64,000 bases of DNA from Ehrlichia chaffeensis str. Arkansas (GTDB lineage Bacteria > Pseudomonadota > Alphaproteobacteria > Rickettsiales > Anaplasmataceae). Location: positions 1,112,249-1,176,248 of the forward strand of contig NC_007799.1 of assembly GCF_000013145.1 (NCBI RefSeq). Direction: 5' to 3'. Shown piece after piece: positions 9,327-19,699 of this stretch (within the stretch, counting starts at the first letter, position 1; each line of letters starts with the position of its first letter). Made by a program: the position numbers and the translations under genes. The notes below the pieces were generated by a model, which did not search any database, had not been told where the DNA came from, and worked only from the letters and a program-made list of their open reading frames with translations.

Positions 9327-11155
9327 GAAAAATAATTGAAGGGTTAGCAATTTGGATTATAGTAGTTGTTCTGGTTGCTGCAGCATATGTTCAATTTAAT
9401 GATAAAATCATTAACGGTAATACCATCAAATTGCCATTCTCAGAGTTTTTAAACAAGATTGATAATAATGAAGTCGAAAGCATTAATATAGGCGAACATA
9501 ATATTACTGGAAAATTGAAAGATGGTTCTAAATTTCAAACAACTGCCATAGTATACGACAGTTTAATAAAAACATTACATAATCAGCAAGTGACTTTTAC
9601 TTTTTTACCTGAAGATACATTCTTTGGGGTATTAAGTAACATATTGGTATCCTGGTTCCCTATGTTATTACTTGTTATAATATGGTTTATATTCCTCAAA
9701 CGTATGCAAATAGGAGGTAACCGCACTATAAACTTTAGCAAATCACGAGCGAAATTAATGACCGAAAATCGTAATAAAGTAACTTTTAACGATGTAGCAG
9801 GTATTGATGAAGCTAAAGAAGAATTAATCGAAATAGTAGATTTCTTGAAACACAGACAAAGGTTTCAAAAATTAGGAGGTAAAATACCAAAAGGATGCTT
9901 ATTAATAGGTTCACCAGGTACAGGAAAAACTTTATTAGCACGAGCAATTGCAGGTGAAGCAAATGTTCCGTTTTTTAGTATATCTGGGTCAGATTTTGTA
10001 GAAATGTTTGTAGGTGTGGGTGCAAGCCGTGTGCGCGACATGTTTGAACAAGGGAAAAAAAATGCCCCATGTATCATATTCATTGATGAGATAGATGCTG
10101 TAGGAAGACACAGAGGAATTGGCTTAGGTGGAGGAAATGATGAACGCGAACAAACATTAAACCAATTACTTGTTGAAATGGATGGATTTGAATCTAATGA
10201 GGGAGTAATCATCATCGCTGCAACTAACCGTCCAGATGTATTAGATTCAGCACTTCTTAGACCAGGAAGATTTGATAGACAAGTTACTATTAGCATACCT
10301 GATATTAACGGGCGAGAAAAAATAATTAATGTACATATCAAAAAAGTACCTACAGCACCAGATGTCAATATTAGAACCATTGCACGTGGTACTCCAGGAT
10401 TCTCTGGAGCAGATTTGGCAAATCTAGTAAATGAAGCAGCACTAATAGCAGCAAGACTCAACAAAAAAATTGTCACAATGAGTGATTTTGAGTATGCAAG
10501 AGACAAAGTTATGATGGGAGCTGAAAGAAAATCACTAATGATGACAGAAGAAGAAAGAAGGCTAACAGCTTATCATGAAGCAGGACATGCTATTATCGCA
10601 TTTTTCACAGAAGCATCCGATCCTATACATAAGGCAACAATCATTCCAAGAGGAAGAAGTTTAGGGTTGGTAATGAGACTACCAGAATCAGATCGTGTCT
10701 CTCATACAAGGGAAAAAATGATTGCAGATTTGACAGTAGCAATGGGTGGAAGAGCTGCTGAGGAATTGATTTTCGGATACCACAAAGTAACAAGTGGAGC
10801 ATCATCAGACATAAAACAAGCAACAGACCTTGCAAAAGCCATGGTTATGAAGTGGGGAATGAGCGACAAAGTAGGTCCGTTATATCACAATGACGATAAA
10901 AATGACACTATTTCTAATAACTTAGCAAATTTGATAGATGAAGAGGTCAAGCTTATAGTAACATCTGCACTTGAAAGAGCAAAAAGCCTATTAAATGAGC
11001 ATTTAGAATCATTACATATAGTTGCTAAAAATTTATTGGAATTTGAGACTCTAACTGGAGAAGATATCAAAAATATAATAAATGGTAAAGAACTGACCAA
11101 AGATGATATTGAGGAATCTCAGGTTTTAAAAAGATCATTCGCTTCAAAACAGTAA
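9323..11155 (+). CDS. ftsH: ATP-dependent zinc metalloprotease FtsH
   Basis: This 610-residue membrane AAA+ protease degrades misassembled membrane proteins and short-lived regulators. Two N-terminal membrane helices (about 7-24 and 104-124) flank a periplasmic domain. Walker A is G196SPGTGKT203, Walker B is [11 protein letters not shown], the second region of homology holds [19 protein letters not shown], and the zinc site is H418EAGH422. Length and motif spacing match full-size FtsH. Start and stop are clear, with translational coupling to tilS (ATGA overlap). A possible decayed duplicate of its 3' end lies downstream. Confidence 0.98.
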   Translation: MRKIIEGLAIWIIVVVLVAAAYVQFNDKIINGNTIKLPFSEFLNKIDNNEVESINIGEHNITGKLKDGSKFQTTAIVYDSLIKTLHNQQVTFTFLPEDTFFGVLSNILVSWFPMLLLVIIWFIFLKRMQIGGNRTINFSKSRAKLMTENRNKVTFNDVAGIDEAKEELIEIVDFLKHRQRFQKLGGKIPKGCLLIGSPGTGKTLLARAIAGEANVPFFSISGSDFVEMFVGVGASRVRDMFEQGKKNAPCIIFIDEIDAVGRHRGIGLGGGNDEREQTLNQLLVEMDGFESNEGVIIIAATNRPDVLDSALLRPGRFDRQVTISIPDINGREKIINVHIKKVPTAPDVNIRTIARGTPGFSGADLANLVNEAALIAARLNKKIVTMSDFEYARDKVMMGAERKSLMMTEEERRLTAYHEAGHAIIAFFTEASDPIHKATIIPRGRSLGLVMRLPESDRVSHTREKMIADLTVAMGGRAAEELIFGYHKVTSGASSDIKQATDLAKAMVMKWGMSDKVGPLYHNDDKNDTISNNLANLIDEEVKLIVTSALERAKSLLNEHLESLHIVAKNLLEFETLTGEDIKNIINGKELTKDDIEESQVLKRSFASKQ

Positions 11156-11184
11156 TCTACCCCTTATTGTAAGACATCTGTTTA

Positions 11185-11335
11185 TCATTGGATAAAGCTT
11201 AAAGCCACCGTGTTGCTGATAGGTTAGCATCTACTAAAATACCAAAAGTCTCAACTGGAAAAGATATAAATACCACTTATCAAATACTGATAAATCTTTT
11301 TCAGACTTCAAAAACTACCTAAAAAGAACAAGCAA
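11185..11335. repeat. Possible decayed duplicate of the ftsH 3' end
   Basis: The order of short matches AACTGGA(A/G)AAGATAT, a following AATA-rich part, TCTTTTTCAGACTTCAAAA and AAAAAGA parallels the last 150 nt of ftsH, starting at GAGACTCTAACTGGAGAAGATATC. Many substitutions and gaps intervene, so this is a weak call made by analogy with the clear copies behind trkH and ftsY. Confidence 0.4.
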
Positions 11336-11518
11336 TTTATCCTATATGCCAAAGCTATATAATACATATTATTATTATAAAACGCTAACAAATAAATTTA
11401 TAGGTACACTACATCAAATTTATACATCATCAAAATACAAATTTGCATACCAAAACTCATATGATTTAAAAAACTATCAGATAAATAAACTTTAAAATAC
11501 ACAAATTTTAACACATCA

Positions 11519-11615
11519 TCGCTGTATATATACTACTTACAACTTTTTTTATTTAAGCCTAACATAACAAAAAACTTTCAACTACATTTCAAAAACACCC
11601 TATACTTACAATATC
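11519..11615 (-). repeat. Left arm of a long imperfect inverted repeat
   Basis: The reverse complement of this stretch matches 16732-16842 over about 90-110 nt. Shared runs include TTTTTGAAATG, AGTTGAAAGTTTTTT and AAGTTGTAAGTAGTATATA. The two arms flank a 5.2-kb segment with lgt, the broken unknown gene and a membrane protein. I see no gene in 11336-11518 or 11616-11876. Confidence 0.8.
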
Positions 11616-11876
11616 ACAGAACTTTAAATTGATGTCTCTTGTAAAAAACTTCAAACATACACCAACATAAATCTAGAACACAATTCCAATAACTCTTTCA
11701 GTCCATCAAATTAGTTATGATTAGGATTTAATGTACACAAAGATCTGAATATTACAATCACACTTCAAACTTACAAGAATATACCAAAACCTTAATTCTG
11801 ATTGGTTTAATAGCAAAACTCATAACAAATTGTTACTGCCTACAATATTAAAGTTTATATATCTATTACAACATGT

Positions 11877-12044
11877 TTACTCTGTCTCTAGCAACTCAGT
11901 TTTTTTTACCTCTATAGTTACATCTACAACATAAGTAGAAGGATAAAGAGGACTACTATTTTCCTTTATACTCAAATACAAACTTTGCAAAAATGAAGAT
12001 TTTTGGCTATCGGAAAGAAATGGAGTAAATAATTTTGTTTTCAT
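11877..12044 (-). CDS. Possible 55-residue protein, unknown
   Basis: An ATG at 12044 opens a 55-codon frame starting MKTKLFTPFLSDSQKSS and ending VKKTELLETE. Its amino-acid make-up is ordinary, which is unusual for random frames in such AT-rich DNA. It has no clear ribosome site, and I recognise no family. It could be a real small protein or the remnant of a larger gene. No other gene is seen in 12045-12272. Confidence 0.3.
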   Translation of the reverse strand: MKTKLFTPFLSDSQKSSFLQSLYLSIKENSSPLYPSTYVVDVTIEVKKTELLETE

Positions 12045-12272
12045 TATACAGTTAAAAATTTATATTAATTCTAGTATATTTACAGACTATATTACCTTTT
12101 TCATAAAAAGGCAACATCGTCTTATAGGCGAATTTAAAACTGCAGTAGGACAAACAAATTAACATTTCACAAAGCATTAAATTATTTATTACATACAGGA
12201 GTTTTGGATATTACAGTTATAATCAACAAAAATTCAATCCTTTCCTAAATTTTCAGGATAGATGCAATAATT

Positions 12273-13058
12273 TTACATTGACAATTTAGCTTTCATCTTA
12301 GCTAATTTTATAAAATAAAAACCCATAATCACCATGAAAACAGATAGCAATTGTCCCATAGTTAACTGATTAAACAAAATGTAACCAACCTGAGCATCAG
12401 GTTCTCTAATAAACTCAATAAAAAACCGCACTACTCCATACCATATACAATAAACAGCACTCAGCATTCCTTGAGATGCTCTAACATTTGTAAAGAAAAA
12501 AAGAGAATTCATTATTACAAATAATAGAAACCCTTCAAAAAAAGCTTCATATAATTGGCTGGGATGTCTATAGAAAGAATCACCACTATTAGGAAAAACC
12601 ATACCAAATTTTATATCTGTGACCTTACCATATAACTCACCATTAATAAAATTTGCAATGCGTCCAAAAAATATTCCAACAGGTACAGCACATGCACCTA
12701 AATCAAGAGCAGAAAGAATACTTATTTTATTTTTTCTACAAAAAATATACATGCCACTAATTATCCCTATTAAACCACCATGAAATGACATACCACCATT
12801 CCACAACTTAAACATTTCAATAGGAAAATGTATATAAAAATCTAAGTTATAAAACAATATATATCCTATCCTACCACCAAGAATTATAGAAATAACCCAC
12901 CATGACATTATTGATTCATAACTTTCTTTGCTAAAAACTCTATACTTATCTATTTTTCTTATATACCAATAAGCAAACACTATACCCAATACATAGGATA
13001 ACGAATACCACTTTATTTCTAGTAATCCCAATCTAAAAGCTACTGGATCTATAATCAT
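12273..13058 (-). CDS. lgt: Prolipoprotein diacylglyceryl transferase
   Basis: Lgt moves diacylglycerol from phosphatidylglycerol onto the lipobox cysteine of prolipoproteins, the first step of lipoprotein maturation in the inner membrane. The 261-residue form has about seven membrane helices. Signature blocks are GGRIGY (61-66), FHGGLIG (around 93) and GRIANFINGELYG (132-144), which includes the family's key Arg, Asn and Gly. The frame extends to a TTG at 13115, but the ATG at 13058 giving MIIDPVAFRLG is the standard Lgt N-terminus. It stands alone between long spacers. Confidence 0.96.
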   Translation of the reverse strand: MIIDPVAFRLGLLEIKWYSLSYVLGIVFAYWYIRKIDKYRVFSKESYESIMSWWVISIILGGRIGYILFYNLDFYIHFPIEMFKLWNGGMSFHGGLIGIISGMYIFCRKNKISILSALDLGACAVPVGIFFGRIANFINGELYGKVTDIKFGMVFPNSGDSFYRHPSQLYEAFFEGFLLFVIMNSLFFFTNVRASQGMLSAVYCIWYGVVRFFIEFIREPDAQVGYILFNQLTMGQLLSVFMVIMGFYFIKLAKMKAKLSM

Positions 13059-13666
13059 AAAAGTATATAAAATATATGTTCTGAATAGTATGAAACAATT
13101 GCAACATTTTCGCAACTCTTACCACATCATATACATACAAACACAGAATCCTACTAACTTTCTCTACTTAACATTAGATACTATATAACACATTGCACTC
13201 AAAACATTTTGATAATATATAAATACAATAGTGCATTATACTTTATATAGCATGACTATTATGATAGTAATATCTTTAGTAGAATATTTATCTTATAAGT
13301 TACACAAATTTATACGGTTTTTTCATAAGTAATATGCTATGTAGTAATGATAAGATAAATTTATTTAGTATACTTAAACAATGTTATAAGTATACAGGTT
13401 TAACTCACGTTGTGCTTGTTATAAAATATACTTCATGTTCTTATATATGCCGTATAAGAACTTGCATATTAACCATGCACATTTCACTACACCTGTTAAA
13501 AAAACTTATAATACAAGCTATTCTACTAAGATTATTATATATTTCACACATTATGATGTAATTTTAATACAATCTATAAAAATATTCAACAATAACTTGC
13601 TACATTATTTATTTATTAATAAATGTTGAGCATAATATTAATATTCAACTCTAAAGAGAAAAAGTC
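13059..13666. other. Intergenic, no gene supported
   Basis: Two overlapping forward frames of 64-75 codons at 13334-13629 are Cys/Ile/Leu/Tyr-rich, lack ribosome sites and resemble no family. I treat them as chance frames. This is the shared upstream region of two divergent genes. Confidence 0.5.
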
Positions 13667-14580
13667 GTGATATCAAATATTATTATTAGTGATAACAGTA
13701 GTATAACAATATTTTTCACGGGAAAAGATGAAATAGAAAAATTCACTAAAATATTCACTGTATTAGATAAAAACAAAGCTGCTAAAGCCCTGTTCAATCA
13801 TGAAGTTAATATAGAATATCAAGATAACCGTGCAATATTGACATCTTCTACAAACTTTGAATTCAGTGATCTTAACAAGATAATAACACACATGTTACAA
13901 CATGATTTTATAATTAACACAAATACCATAGAGCAATCTCTAGAACAAGGATGTAATACCTTAAAAACTGATAACTTAGTTATTTGTAGGTTTAATGATA
14001 AGCCACTATACAGTATTAATATCAGTATTAGGAACAACACAATTATATTACATCCTATATCCACAAAATATTTAGACCTATCTTCAGAGTACAATCAAAA
14101 ACTAATGAGCTTACTCAAAACACATACTAGCACTAGCGATATTACCATAGATAATAAACAAAATAGTATTTTACTATCGATCAACACTGCAATATATGAC
14201 ATAATACAGTCACTTGTAAGCACATTAATAAAAGCACAAATTACCGAAGAAAGTGATAAAGAAAAAATTTTACAACAGTTGACTAAACTTGCTTTTCATG
14301 ATTTTACATCTAATGAGTTACAAATTGTAAAAACATAGCTCTATATCCTACTGATCATCCCTTAAGCAAATATAAAAACATAGCCAAAAATGTAGAAAAT
14401 ATTTTTTCACATTTAGCAAGTAACCAACTGCTAGATTCATACTCTGTTAAACTATTACAAGATGCTATAAATAATACAGGAGAATTCTCCACAGCCCCAC
14501 ATATTATTATGCGTAGCTTTAGCAAATTGAATAAAAACTTTTATGATCAAGTACAAAGCATAATAAATCAGGCACAATAA
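13667..14580 (+). pseudogene. Unknown gene split by a frameshift at a run of five A's
   Basis: The first frame (13667-14338, GTG start after AAAGAGAAA) encodes 223 residues beginning MISNIIISDNSSITIFF. The stop at 14336 is immediately bypassed by a -1 frame that stays open for 82 more codons to TAA at 14578. That frame reads NIALYPTDHPLSKYKNIAK and ends QSIINQAQ. The frames can only be joined between 14317 and 14335, where AAAAA lies at 14329-14333; one extra A would restore a single 304-residue protein. The family is not recognised, and the composition is soluble and alpha-helical toward the end. It may be a recent pseudogene, a phase-variable gene, a programmed shift or a sequencing indel. 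Confidence 0.7.
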
Positions 14581-14844
14581 TTTAAGATTACTACACACAT
14601 ATTGCCTTACAGCTTGAATAAACAAATTTGGAGTAAAGGACCAAATTTTAAACGCTATCTCCGACTATAACAAAGAACTCCCCTGCTACAAAATCAAACA
14701 ATATGACAAACCTTAATAGTTACAGTTAATAAAAATCCAAACTTTGAAGGCTATTGCTTGATAAAGAACTCATCGAAAAATCAAGAATAATATACATAAA
14801 TCTTGATAACTATCATTTCACAAAAATAACTCTTTGTGTAAATA

Positions 14845-16458
14845 CTATGTTTTACCTCGCTCAACACCTACACCTTCAACAACACTGTCATCAACTTGTA
14901 CACTTGTTCTAGTACTAACATTTTCTAAATCACGTGCTTCTATATCAACACTAGGTGATCCTTCATTTTCTTGCCTACAATCATTTTGAGGTTCATGTTG
15001 TGGCAATACACCAAATAACCCCGCTTTATATGCATTAAAAAGTGCAAACTTAAATTTATCAAGAAACTGATAACTATTTCCTTCAACATTAACATGTTTA
15101 ACATCATCAAGCGCAGAAATTTGCTTCTTCATAGACACACAAGCCGTAGTACTAAGGCCACCTAACTTTGCTACTAACTCTCTATCTTGCTTATAGTATT
15201 GATTACATAATAAAGTAACACATAACACAACAGCTGTCATCATAACCATCACGCTAGATACTATAGGGACATACCCATCCATAATACATCCTGTATACAA
15301 GAAAAATGCACTTATCGTTAACATAAACACTGCAAACATCATACAAACAGCAGCACAAATTTTTGAGGTTGTAGTTTTTAAAGAAAGTAAGTATATTCCT
15401 TCTGCAAATATCACAAGATATGATAGCATCGAACAATACAAAGCCGCTTTATCACATTTCAGAAGATGACATGCCAATGCTACCATGTGTGCAAGACATA
15501 CAAACGCTAATACCAAAAACGTTGTAATTCTTGTCCATAATTGTCTTTTTGTAAGTTCTTCATTACTAGCTACAAGGAGTAGATTATGTTTTTCACTTAC
15601 TGCTTTTCCCAAATCAGTAGGTTGATCACCCTCTCCTTCATGTTCTTTAACAAATCCCCTTTTTTTCGCTTCTTCTATGATGTATGATTGCACTGCTTTT
15701 TCTCTTGCTTTATCAGTTCCATTAACCATAACATCATAAACACCCTCTGATGCATTTGCATATAACCGACATTGCCATGGCAATAAATTCATATTATATG
15801 CTTGTTCTCTAAGCTCCAAATTCCCAATATAAGATAATAAAAGAAGTGGAGGAAGCAAAGGAAGAGCAAGAGACAATACACTCGCAACACATCTTATCAC
15901 TTTCTCTTGAGTTGTAAGTAAAGACCATCGTTCAGCATACAACACTGCATCATATAGTTTCTGTTTTAATGGTTTACTGTTTGGATCATATGTAGCTATA
16001 TGAATTTCGCGTGGAGGTTTACCACCAGCACTACTGTCAGCAAAATTCTTTTTGTTTCTTTTTACAATACTACATATATCACGTGATGTATACCCATCAC
16101 GAGAAGAAACAATCAATACAGTCCTATGACTATACTGTTTGGTTAGACTATAAACAGGAGTGTCTTCACTGTCTAATATTGGATAATCAGCACATACTAC
16201 TGGTACAAATCCTAATCCTCTGACAAAATCCGCAAGTTCTTGTACATCACCTTCTTTCTTAGAACGATGCACAAATACTCTGCTTAAAAAGTTTCCATCT
16301 ATATCATCACCCTGAGGTCCAACCATAACAGATGCTGGTGTAACATTACGCACTAATTGTCCTACACGAACAATACCAACACCTGGAATATGAAAAACAA
16401 CACGTTTTAGCTCTTTAAAAAGTTTATCATACGCATGGTAATCTTGACTATTTTGCAT
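14845..16458 (-). CDS. Multi-pass membrane protein of unknown function
   Basis: I recognise no family. The protein has about 537 residues from the ATG at 16458 (556 from an ATG at 16515); neither start has a clear ribosome site. A soluble N-terminal part of about 190 residues comes first. A hydrophobic pair near SVLSLALPLLPPLLLLSYI follows, then a charged loop of about 90 residues. Four or five helices come next (from TTFLVLAFVCLAHMVALA to VVLCVTLLC), then a polar acidic tail with QNDCRQENEGSPSVDIEA. Cysteines are frequent. It is more G- and V-rich than its neighbours. It is likely an Ehrlichia-lineage envelope protein. Confidence 0.8.
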   Translation of the reverse strand: MQNSQDYHAYDKLFKELKRVVFHIPGVGIVRVGQLVRNVTPASVMVGPQGDDIDGNFLSRVFVHRSKKEGDVQELADFVRGLGFVPVVCADYPILDSEDTPVYSLTKQYSHRTVLIVSSRDGYTSRDICSIVKRNKKNFADSSAGGKPPREIHIATYDPNSKPLKQKLYDAVLYAERWSLLTTQEKVIRCVASVLSLALPLLPPLLLLSYIGNLELREQAYNMNLLPWQCRLYANASEGVYDVMVNGTDKAREKAVQSYIIEEAKKRGFVKEHEGEGDQPTDLGKAVSEKHNLLLVASNEELTKRQLWTRITTFLVLAFVCLAHMVALACHLLKCDKAALYCSMLSYLVIFAEGIYLLSLKTTTSKICAAVCMMFAVFMLTISAFFLYTGCIMDGYVPIVSSVMVMMTAVVLCVTLLCNQYYKQDRELVAKLGGLSTTACVSMKKQISALDDVKHVNVEGNSYQFLDKFKFALFNAYKAGLFGVLPQHEPQNDCRQENEGSPSVDIEARDLENVSTRTSVQVDDSVVEGVGVERGKT

Positions 16459-16731
16459 AAGTATTGAAAAAAAACTATCTACTATAAGGATACGATATAA
16501 TTCCTGCAAATACATTAATTATTTAAGCATAGAAGTAAGGATTTTATTTCTGGTAAAGATCATTACGTTTTTGTCAAGCACATTGAATACTTACTGTCAG
16601 TTTTATACAAAACCAACTAACCACTTGTTTGCACGATGACAAACTAGATATTCTAAAAGCTCAACAATAAATACTGCATATACTCTTCATTACAGTTTTA
16701 ATTAACATTTTTTTTAATTACAACTCTAAAT

Positions 16732-16842
16732 TTGTGATATTACAAATGTAGGATGTTCTTATAGTGTTATGTTTTTGAAATGCAGTTGAAAGTTTTTTAG
16801 TTATGTTAAACTTAAATAAAAAGTTGTAAGTAGTATATACAG
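16732..16842 (+). repeat. Right arm of a long imperfect inverted repeat
   Basis: This is the partner of 11519-11615 in opposite orientation. It shares TGTGATATT, TTTTTGAAATG, AGTTGAAAGTTTTTT and TTGTAAGTAGTATATA in the same order. The rest of the gap 16516-16876 shows no gene. Confidence 0.8.
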
Positions 16843-16876
16843 TAATGGTACTTAAAGTATTACAAACACACTCACA

Positions 16877-17044
16877 TCAATCTCGAGAGGCAAAAGCAAA
16901 AACCTTACTACAGTAGGGACAACTAACTTCTTGTCCAATTTTAACAGTCAAATATATTTTCGGATGTTCAATATACTCAGAAGCATTCCCTTCCCCACTG
17001 CAACAAACTATTTTCACTTTATCTTTCTCATCACTACCAGACAT
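16877..17044 (-). CDS. CHCC-type zinc-finger protein (NDUFS6-like domain)
   Basis: This short 55-residue gene runs from ATG 17044 to TGA 16877. The product begins MSGSDEKDKVKIVCCSGEG and contains HPKIYLTVKIGQEVSCPYC. Cys14 or Cys15, His27, Cys42 and Cys45 form the C-H-C-C metal site of the zf-CHCC family, which includes the mitochondrial complex I accessory subunit NDUFS6. The HP-x-I-Y-L core is diagnostic of the bacterial members. It begins 26 nt after the secD stop on the same strand and is probably cotranscribed. Its function in bacteria is not established; a link to complex I is inference. Confidence 0.88.
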   Translation of the reverse strand: MSGSDEKDKVKIVCCSGEGNASEYIEHPKIYLTVKIGQEVSCPYCSKVFAFASRD

Positions 17045-17070
17045 AAATCAACTTTTCAAAATTTCACAAA

Positions 17071-18588
17071 TCATATACTTAATGTCTTCAAATTAAATAA
17101 TCTAATATATAAATCTATTAGCATCTTTGTTAAAGTTATTGCAGAAAACATGGAACATAAAATACCTATTGATAATGTAATAGCAAATCCACTAATAGGG
17201 CCACTACCTATTACAAACATAATTGCAGCAACAATTAATGTGGTAACATTAGAATCAAATATCGTTGACATAGCATTTTTAAAGCCAGATTCTACAGCCC
17301 ATTTTAACTTTTTTGTAGACTTTAACTCTTCTTTAATACGCTCAAAAATCAACACATTAGCATCCACAGACATTCCAACTGTCAAAGTAATTCCTGCAAG
17401 TCCAGGTAATGTAAGCGTAGCTTGAAGCAATGTAAGTATGGTAATAATAAAAACAATATTAAAAACTAATCCAATTACAGCTAAAACACCAAATATACGA
17501 TAAGAAAATATAATAAAAATAGAAACTGCTACAATTGATATTATCATTGCTAATCTACCTTGCTTAATGTATTCAGCACCTAGACTAGAACCTATTGTTT
17601 TTTCTTCTATTACTTTCAAAGGTACTGGCAAAGCTCCAGATTTTAACAATATAGATAATTCTTTTGCAGTTTCAACCGTAAAATTACCACTAATTTCACC
17701 ACTTCCAGTTAAAATAGGTTCACGTATTATAGGAGCAGTAAGTACTACTCCATCCAGCACTATAGCAAATGGTTTATTAAAGTTTTCTTTTGTAATTTTA
17801 GCAAACTTTTTAGCTGCTGCATTATTCAGCTTAAAATGTACAACTACGTTACCAAGATTATTTATACCAGATGACACATCTATTAAAGAATCACCACTAA
17901 TTTCAACTTTTTTTAATATAGGATATGTATTTCCACGATGATCCTTAAGCAAAACAGTAGTAAGAGGATTAATAGATGATAACTGACTAACATTTTCTAG
18001 CAAGTGAAATGTCAGCTTTGCTGTCTTGCCCAATAACGTCTTGATTTGACTAGTATCATGTACCCCAGGAATTTGCAGAGAGATTCTATCTTTACCATGA
18101 CTATTTATAATAATCTCTTTTGTACCAGATTTATCTAACCTACGTCTTATGTTACTAATAGAATCAGATATAACATTCCTCAACAAACTTGCCTTATAAC
18201 TGTCATAAAAAGACATGACAATCTGACCTTCCTGTTCAAATACTCTAACGTTTTTATTATCAAACAACTTTATTTTATTAAAATCCTGACTACTTTTTAG
18301 TACCAACACCAGTTTATCCTGCTCTACATCTAGTTTACTATACTCTATTTTTTTGCTGGATAAAAATTCACTCATTTCATCATACAAGCTATACATTCTT
18401 TCTTTTAAATATTCTTTAAAATCCGCTTCTAACAACAAGTAAACACCACCTTGCAGATCTAATCCTAGATTAACTTTTTGTTTTGACAGCAAAAATTTAC
18501 TATTAATAAAATTTGGTAGTATTAAATATATAGCAAGAACACATAACAAGGTCACAACTATAGGCTTAATTTGTAACTTAGAAAACAT
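17071..18588 (-). CDS. secD: Protein translocase subunit SecD
   Basis: SecD assists Sec export from the periplasmic side of the inner membrane using the proton gradient. The product has about 505 residues. It has an N-terminal helix, then the conserved VNLGLDLQGGVYLLLE, and a large periplasmic P1 domain with GTKEIIINSHGKDRISLQIPG. Five C-terminal helices carry AGITLTVGMSVDANVLIFERIKEE. The long frame begins with TTG at 18600; the ATG at 18588, 4 codons in, is the more likely start. No secF follows, so SecF must be encoded elsewhere. The CHCC zinc-finger gene follows closely. Confidence 0.96.
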   Translation of the reverse strand: MFSKLQIKPIVVTLLCVLAIYLILPNFINSKFLLSKQKVNLGLDLQGGVYLLLEADFKEYLKERMYSLYDEMSEFLSSKKIEYSKLDVEQDKLVLVLKSSQDFNKIKLFDNKNVRVFEQEGQIVMSFYDSYKASLLRNVISDSISNIRRRLDKSGTKEIIINSHGKDRISLQIPGVHDTSQIKTLLGKTAKLTFHLLENVSQLSSINPLTTVLLKDHRGNTYPILKKVEISGDSLIDVSSGINNLGNVVVHFKLNNAAAKKFAKITKENFNKPFAIVLDGVVLTAPIIREPILTGSGEISGNFTVETAKELSILLKSGALPVPLKVIEEKTIGSSLGAEYIKQGRLAMIISIVAVSIFIIFSYRIFGVLAVIGLVFNIVFIITILTLLQATLTLPGLAGITLTVGMSVDANVLIFERIKEELKSTKKLKWAVESGFKNAMSTIFDSNVTTLIVAAIMFVIGSGPISGFAITLSIGILCSMFSAITLTKMLIDLYIRLFNLKTLSI

Positions 18589-18916
18589 ATCATCTACCAA
18601 ATATATCTGGCTATTATATTATATTATTGCAACAAACAAAATATTTTATATTTCTAAGACAAATCACTAATCTAATACAGCACAACATAATATGAATGCA
18701 ACCAAATTGAAAAACATCGTACTTAAACAAATGTATAATGTTTTCATGTATACTTAACACTCCTTATTCAAAAACTTATTAATCTATCAAACACATTGCA
18801 TTTTAATCATAACAATAGGATAAAACCCTCTATATTAAAAATAATACATATTAAATGCTATTTAACTCTTACATCCTATTTCATTTATAGATATACACAT
18901 CAAATAAGTAATTAAT
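18589..18916. other. Intergenic, nothing recognised
   Basis: This AT-rich spacer lies upstream of secD and downstream of the thiF-family gene. I see no RNA gene, repeat or supported reading frame. Confidence 0.5.
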
Positions 18917-19699
18917 CTAAAAACACAATTTGCTCTCATAATAATTATAATCATAAGGATCGACTTTCATATTGTCACTACATGCTATACATGCACTATT
19001 TTTTTGAAATGTATATTTAGTAAACTCATTAGATCGCAAGTCTATTCTCTGCAAATTCCCTACTAAATTATCTGGAATTTTTAATAAATATTTTATAGTT
19101 TCTGCAACTGCAATACTTCCTACTACTCCCACCGTTGCTCCAAGTATTCCAGCATTAGAACAATTTAAGTGCAGACTCATATATTGACATTCAAAAAAAC
19201 ATCTTAGACAAGGTTTACCATAAGGAAATACTGTTAACACTTGTCCAGTAAATCCAATCGCTGCACTATGTACTAAAGGTTTACCTAACAAAACAGCTGC
19301 ATCATTAAGAAATAACTTTGTAGCCAGACGATCTGTACAATCGACAACAACATCCACATTCTTAAACACTTCCTCGAAATTTTTAGGCGTAACAAAATTA
19401 TTTAACACTTGAACATTAACATCAGAGTTAAGTGATTTTACAAACTCCTGTGCTTTTATCACTTTACTTTGATTGATATCACTCTCCTTATAAATCACCT
19501 GTCTATTAAGGTTGGACATTTGTATTTTATCATCATCACACAATGTAATATGGCCAATACCACTAGCAGCAAGTAGAGGAATAACTGTACTTCCTAAGCC
19601 ACCACAACCTATTATCAAAACATTACTTTCACTTAATTTACTTTGACCTACTTTGCCTATCTCTGAAATAAGAACTTGTTTCTTATAACGGTCAAACAC
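18917..19699 (-). CDS. ThiF/MoeB/HesA-family adenylyltransferase (E1-like)
   Basis: This 260-residue E1-like enzyme would adenylate the C-terminal glycine of a small sulfur-carrier protein (ThiS or MoaD type). It shows the nucleotide loop GCGGLGS (31-37) and the conserved SNLNRQ (62-67). Cys164/Cys167 and Cys237/Cys240 form the zinc pairs, and Cys180 in LNCSNAGILG sits at the catalytic cysteine position. It starts with GTG at 19699 inside TAGTG, sharing one base with the pyrE stop, with AGGA 7 nt upstream. Choice between ThiF and MoeB cannot be made from sequence alone; thiamine use seems likelier, as inference. Confidence 0.9.
   Translation of the reverse strand: MFDRYKKQVLISEIGKVGQSKLSESNVLIIGCGGLGSTVIPLLAASGIGHITLCDDDKIQMSNLNRQVIYKESDINQSKVIKAQEFVKSLNSDVNVQVLNNFVTPKNFEEVFKNVDVVVDCTDRLATKLFLNDAAVLLGKPLVHSAAIGFTGQVLTVFPYGKPCLRCFFECQYMSLHLNCSNAGILGATVGVVGSIAVAETIKYLLKIPDNLVGNLQRIDLRSNEFTKYTFQKNSACIACSDNMKVDPYDYNYYESKLCF

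Noticed and set aside
9865..10506. 213-codon reverse frame inside ftsH
   Set aside because: It is opposite the highly conserved AAA domain of ftsH; its Ser/Ile/Leu-rich sequence is a shadow.
13334..13629. Two overlapping forward frames of 64-75 codons
   Set aside because: Low-complexity Ile/Tyr/Cys/His composition, no ribosome site, and they overlap each other in different frames.
14329..14338. Classical -1 ribosomal slippery heptamer in the broken gene
   Set aside because: In the zero frame the codons are GTA-AAA-ACA, so the second tRNA would not re-pair after a -1 slip; an indel is simpler, though a shift is not excluded.
16931..17425. 164-codon forward frame
   Set aside because: It covers the 3' end of secD and the CHCC zinc-finger gene on the other strand, both strongly supported.
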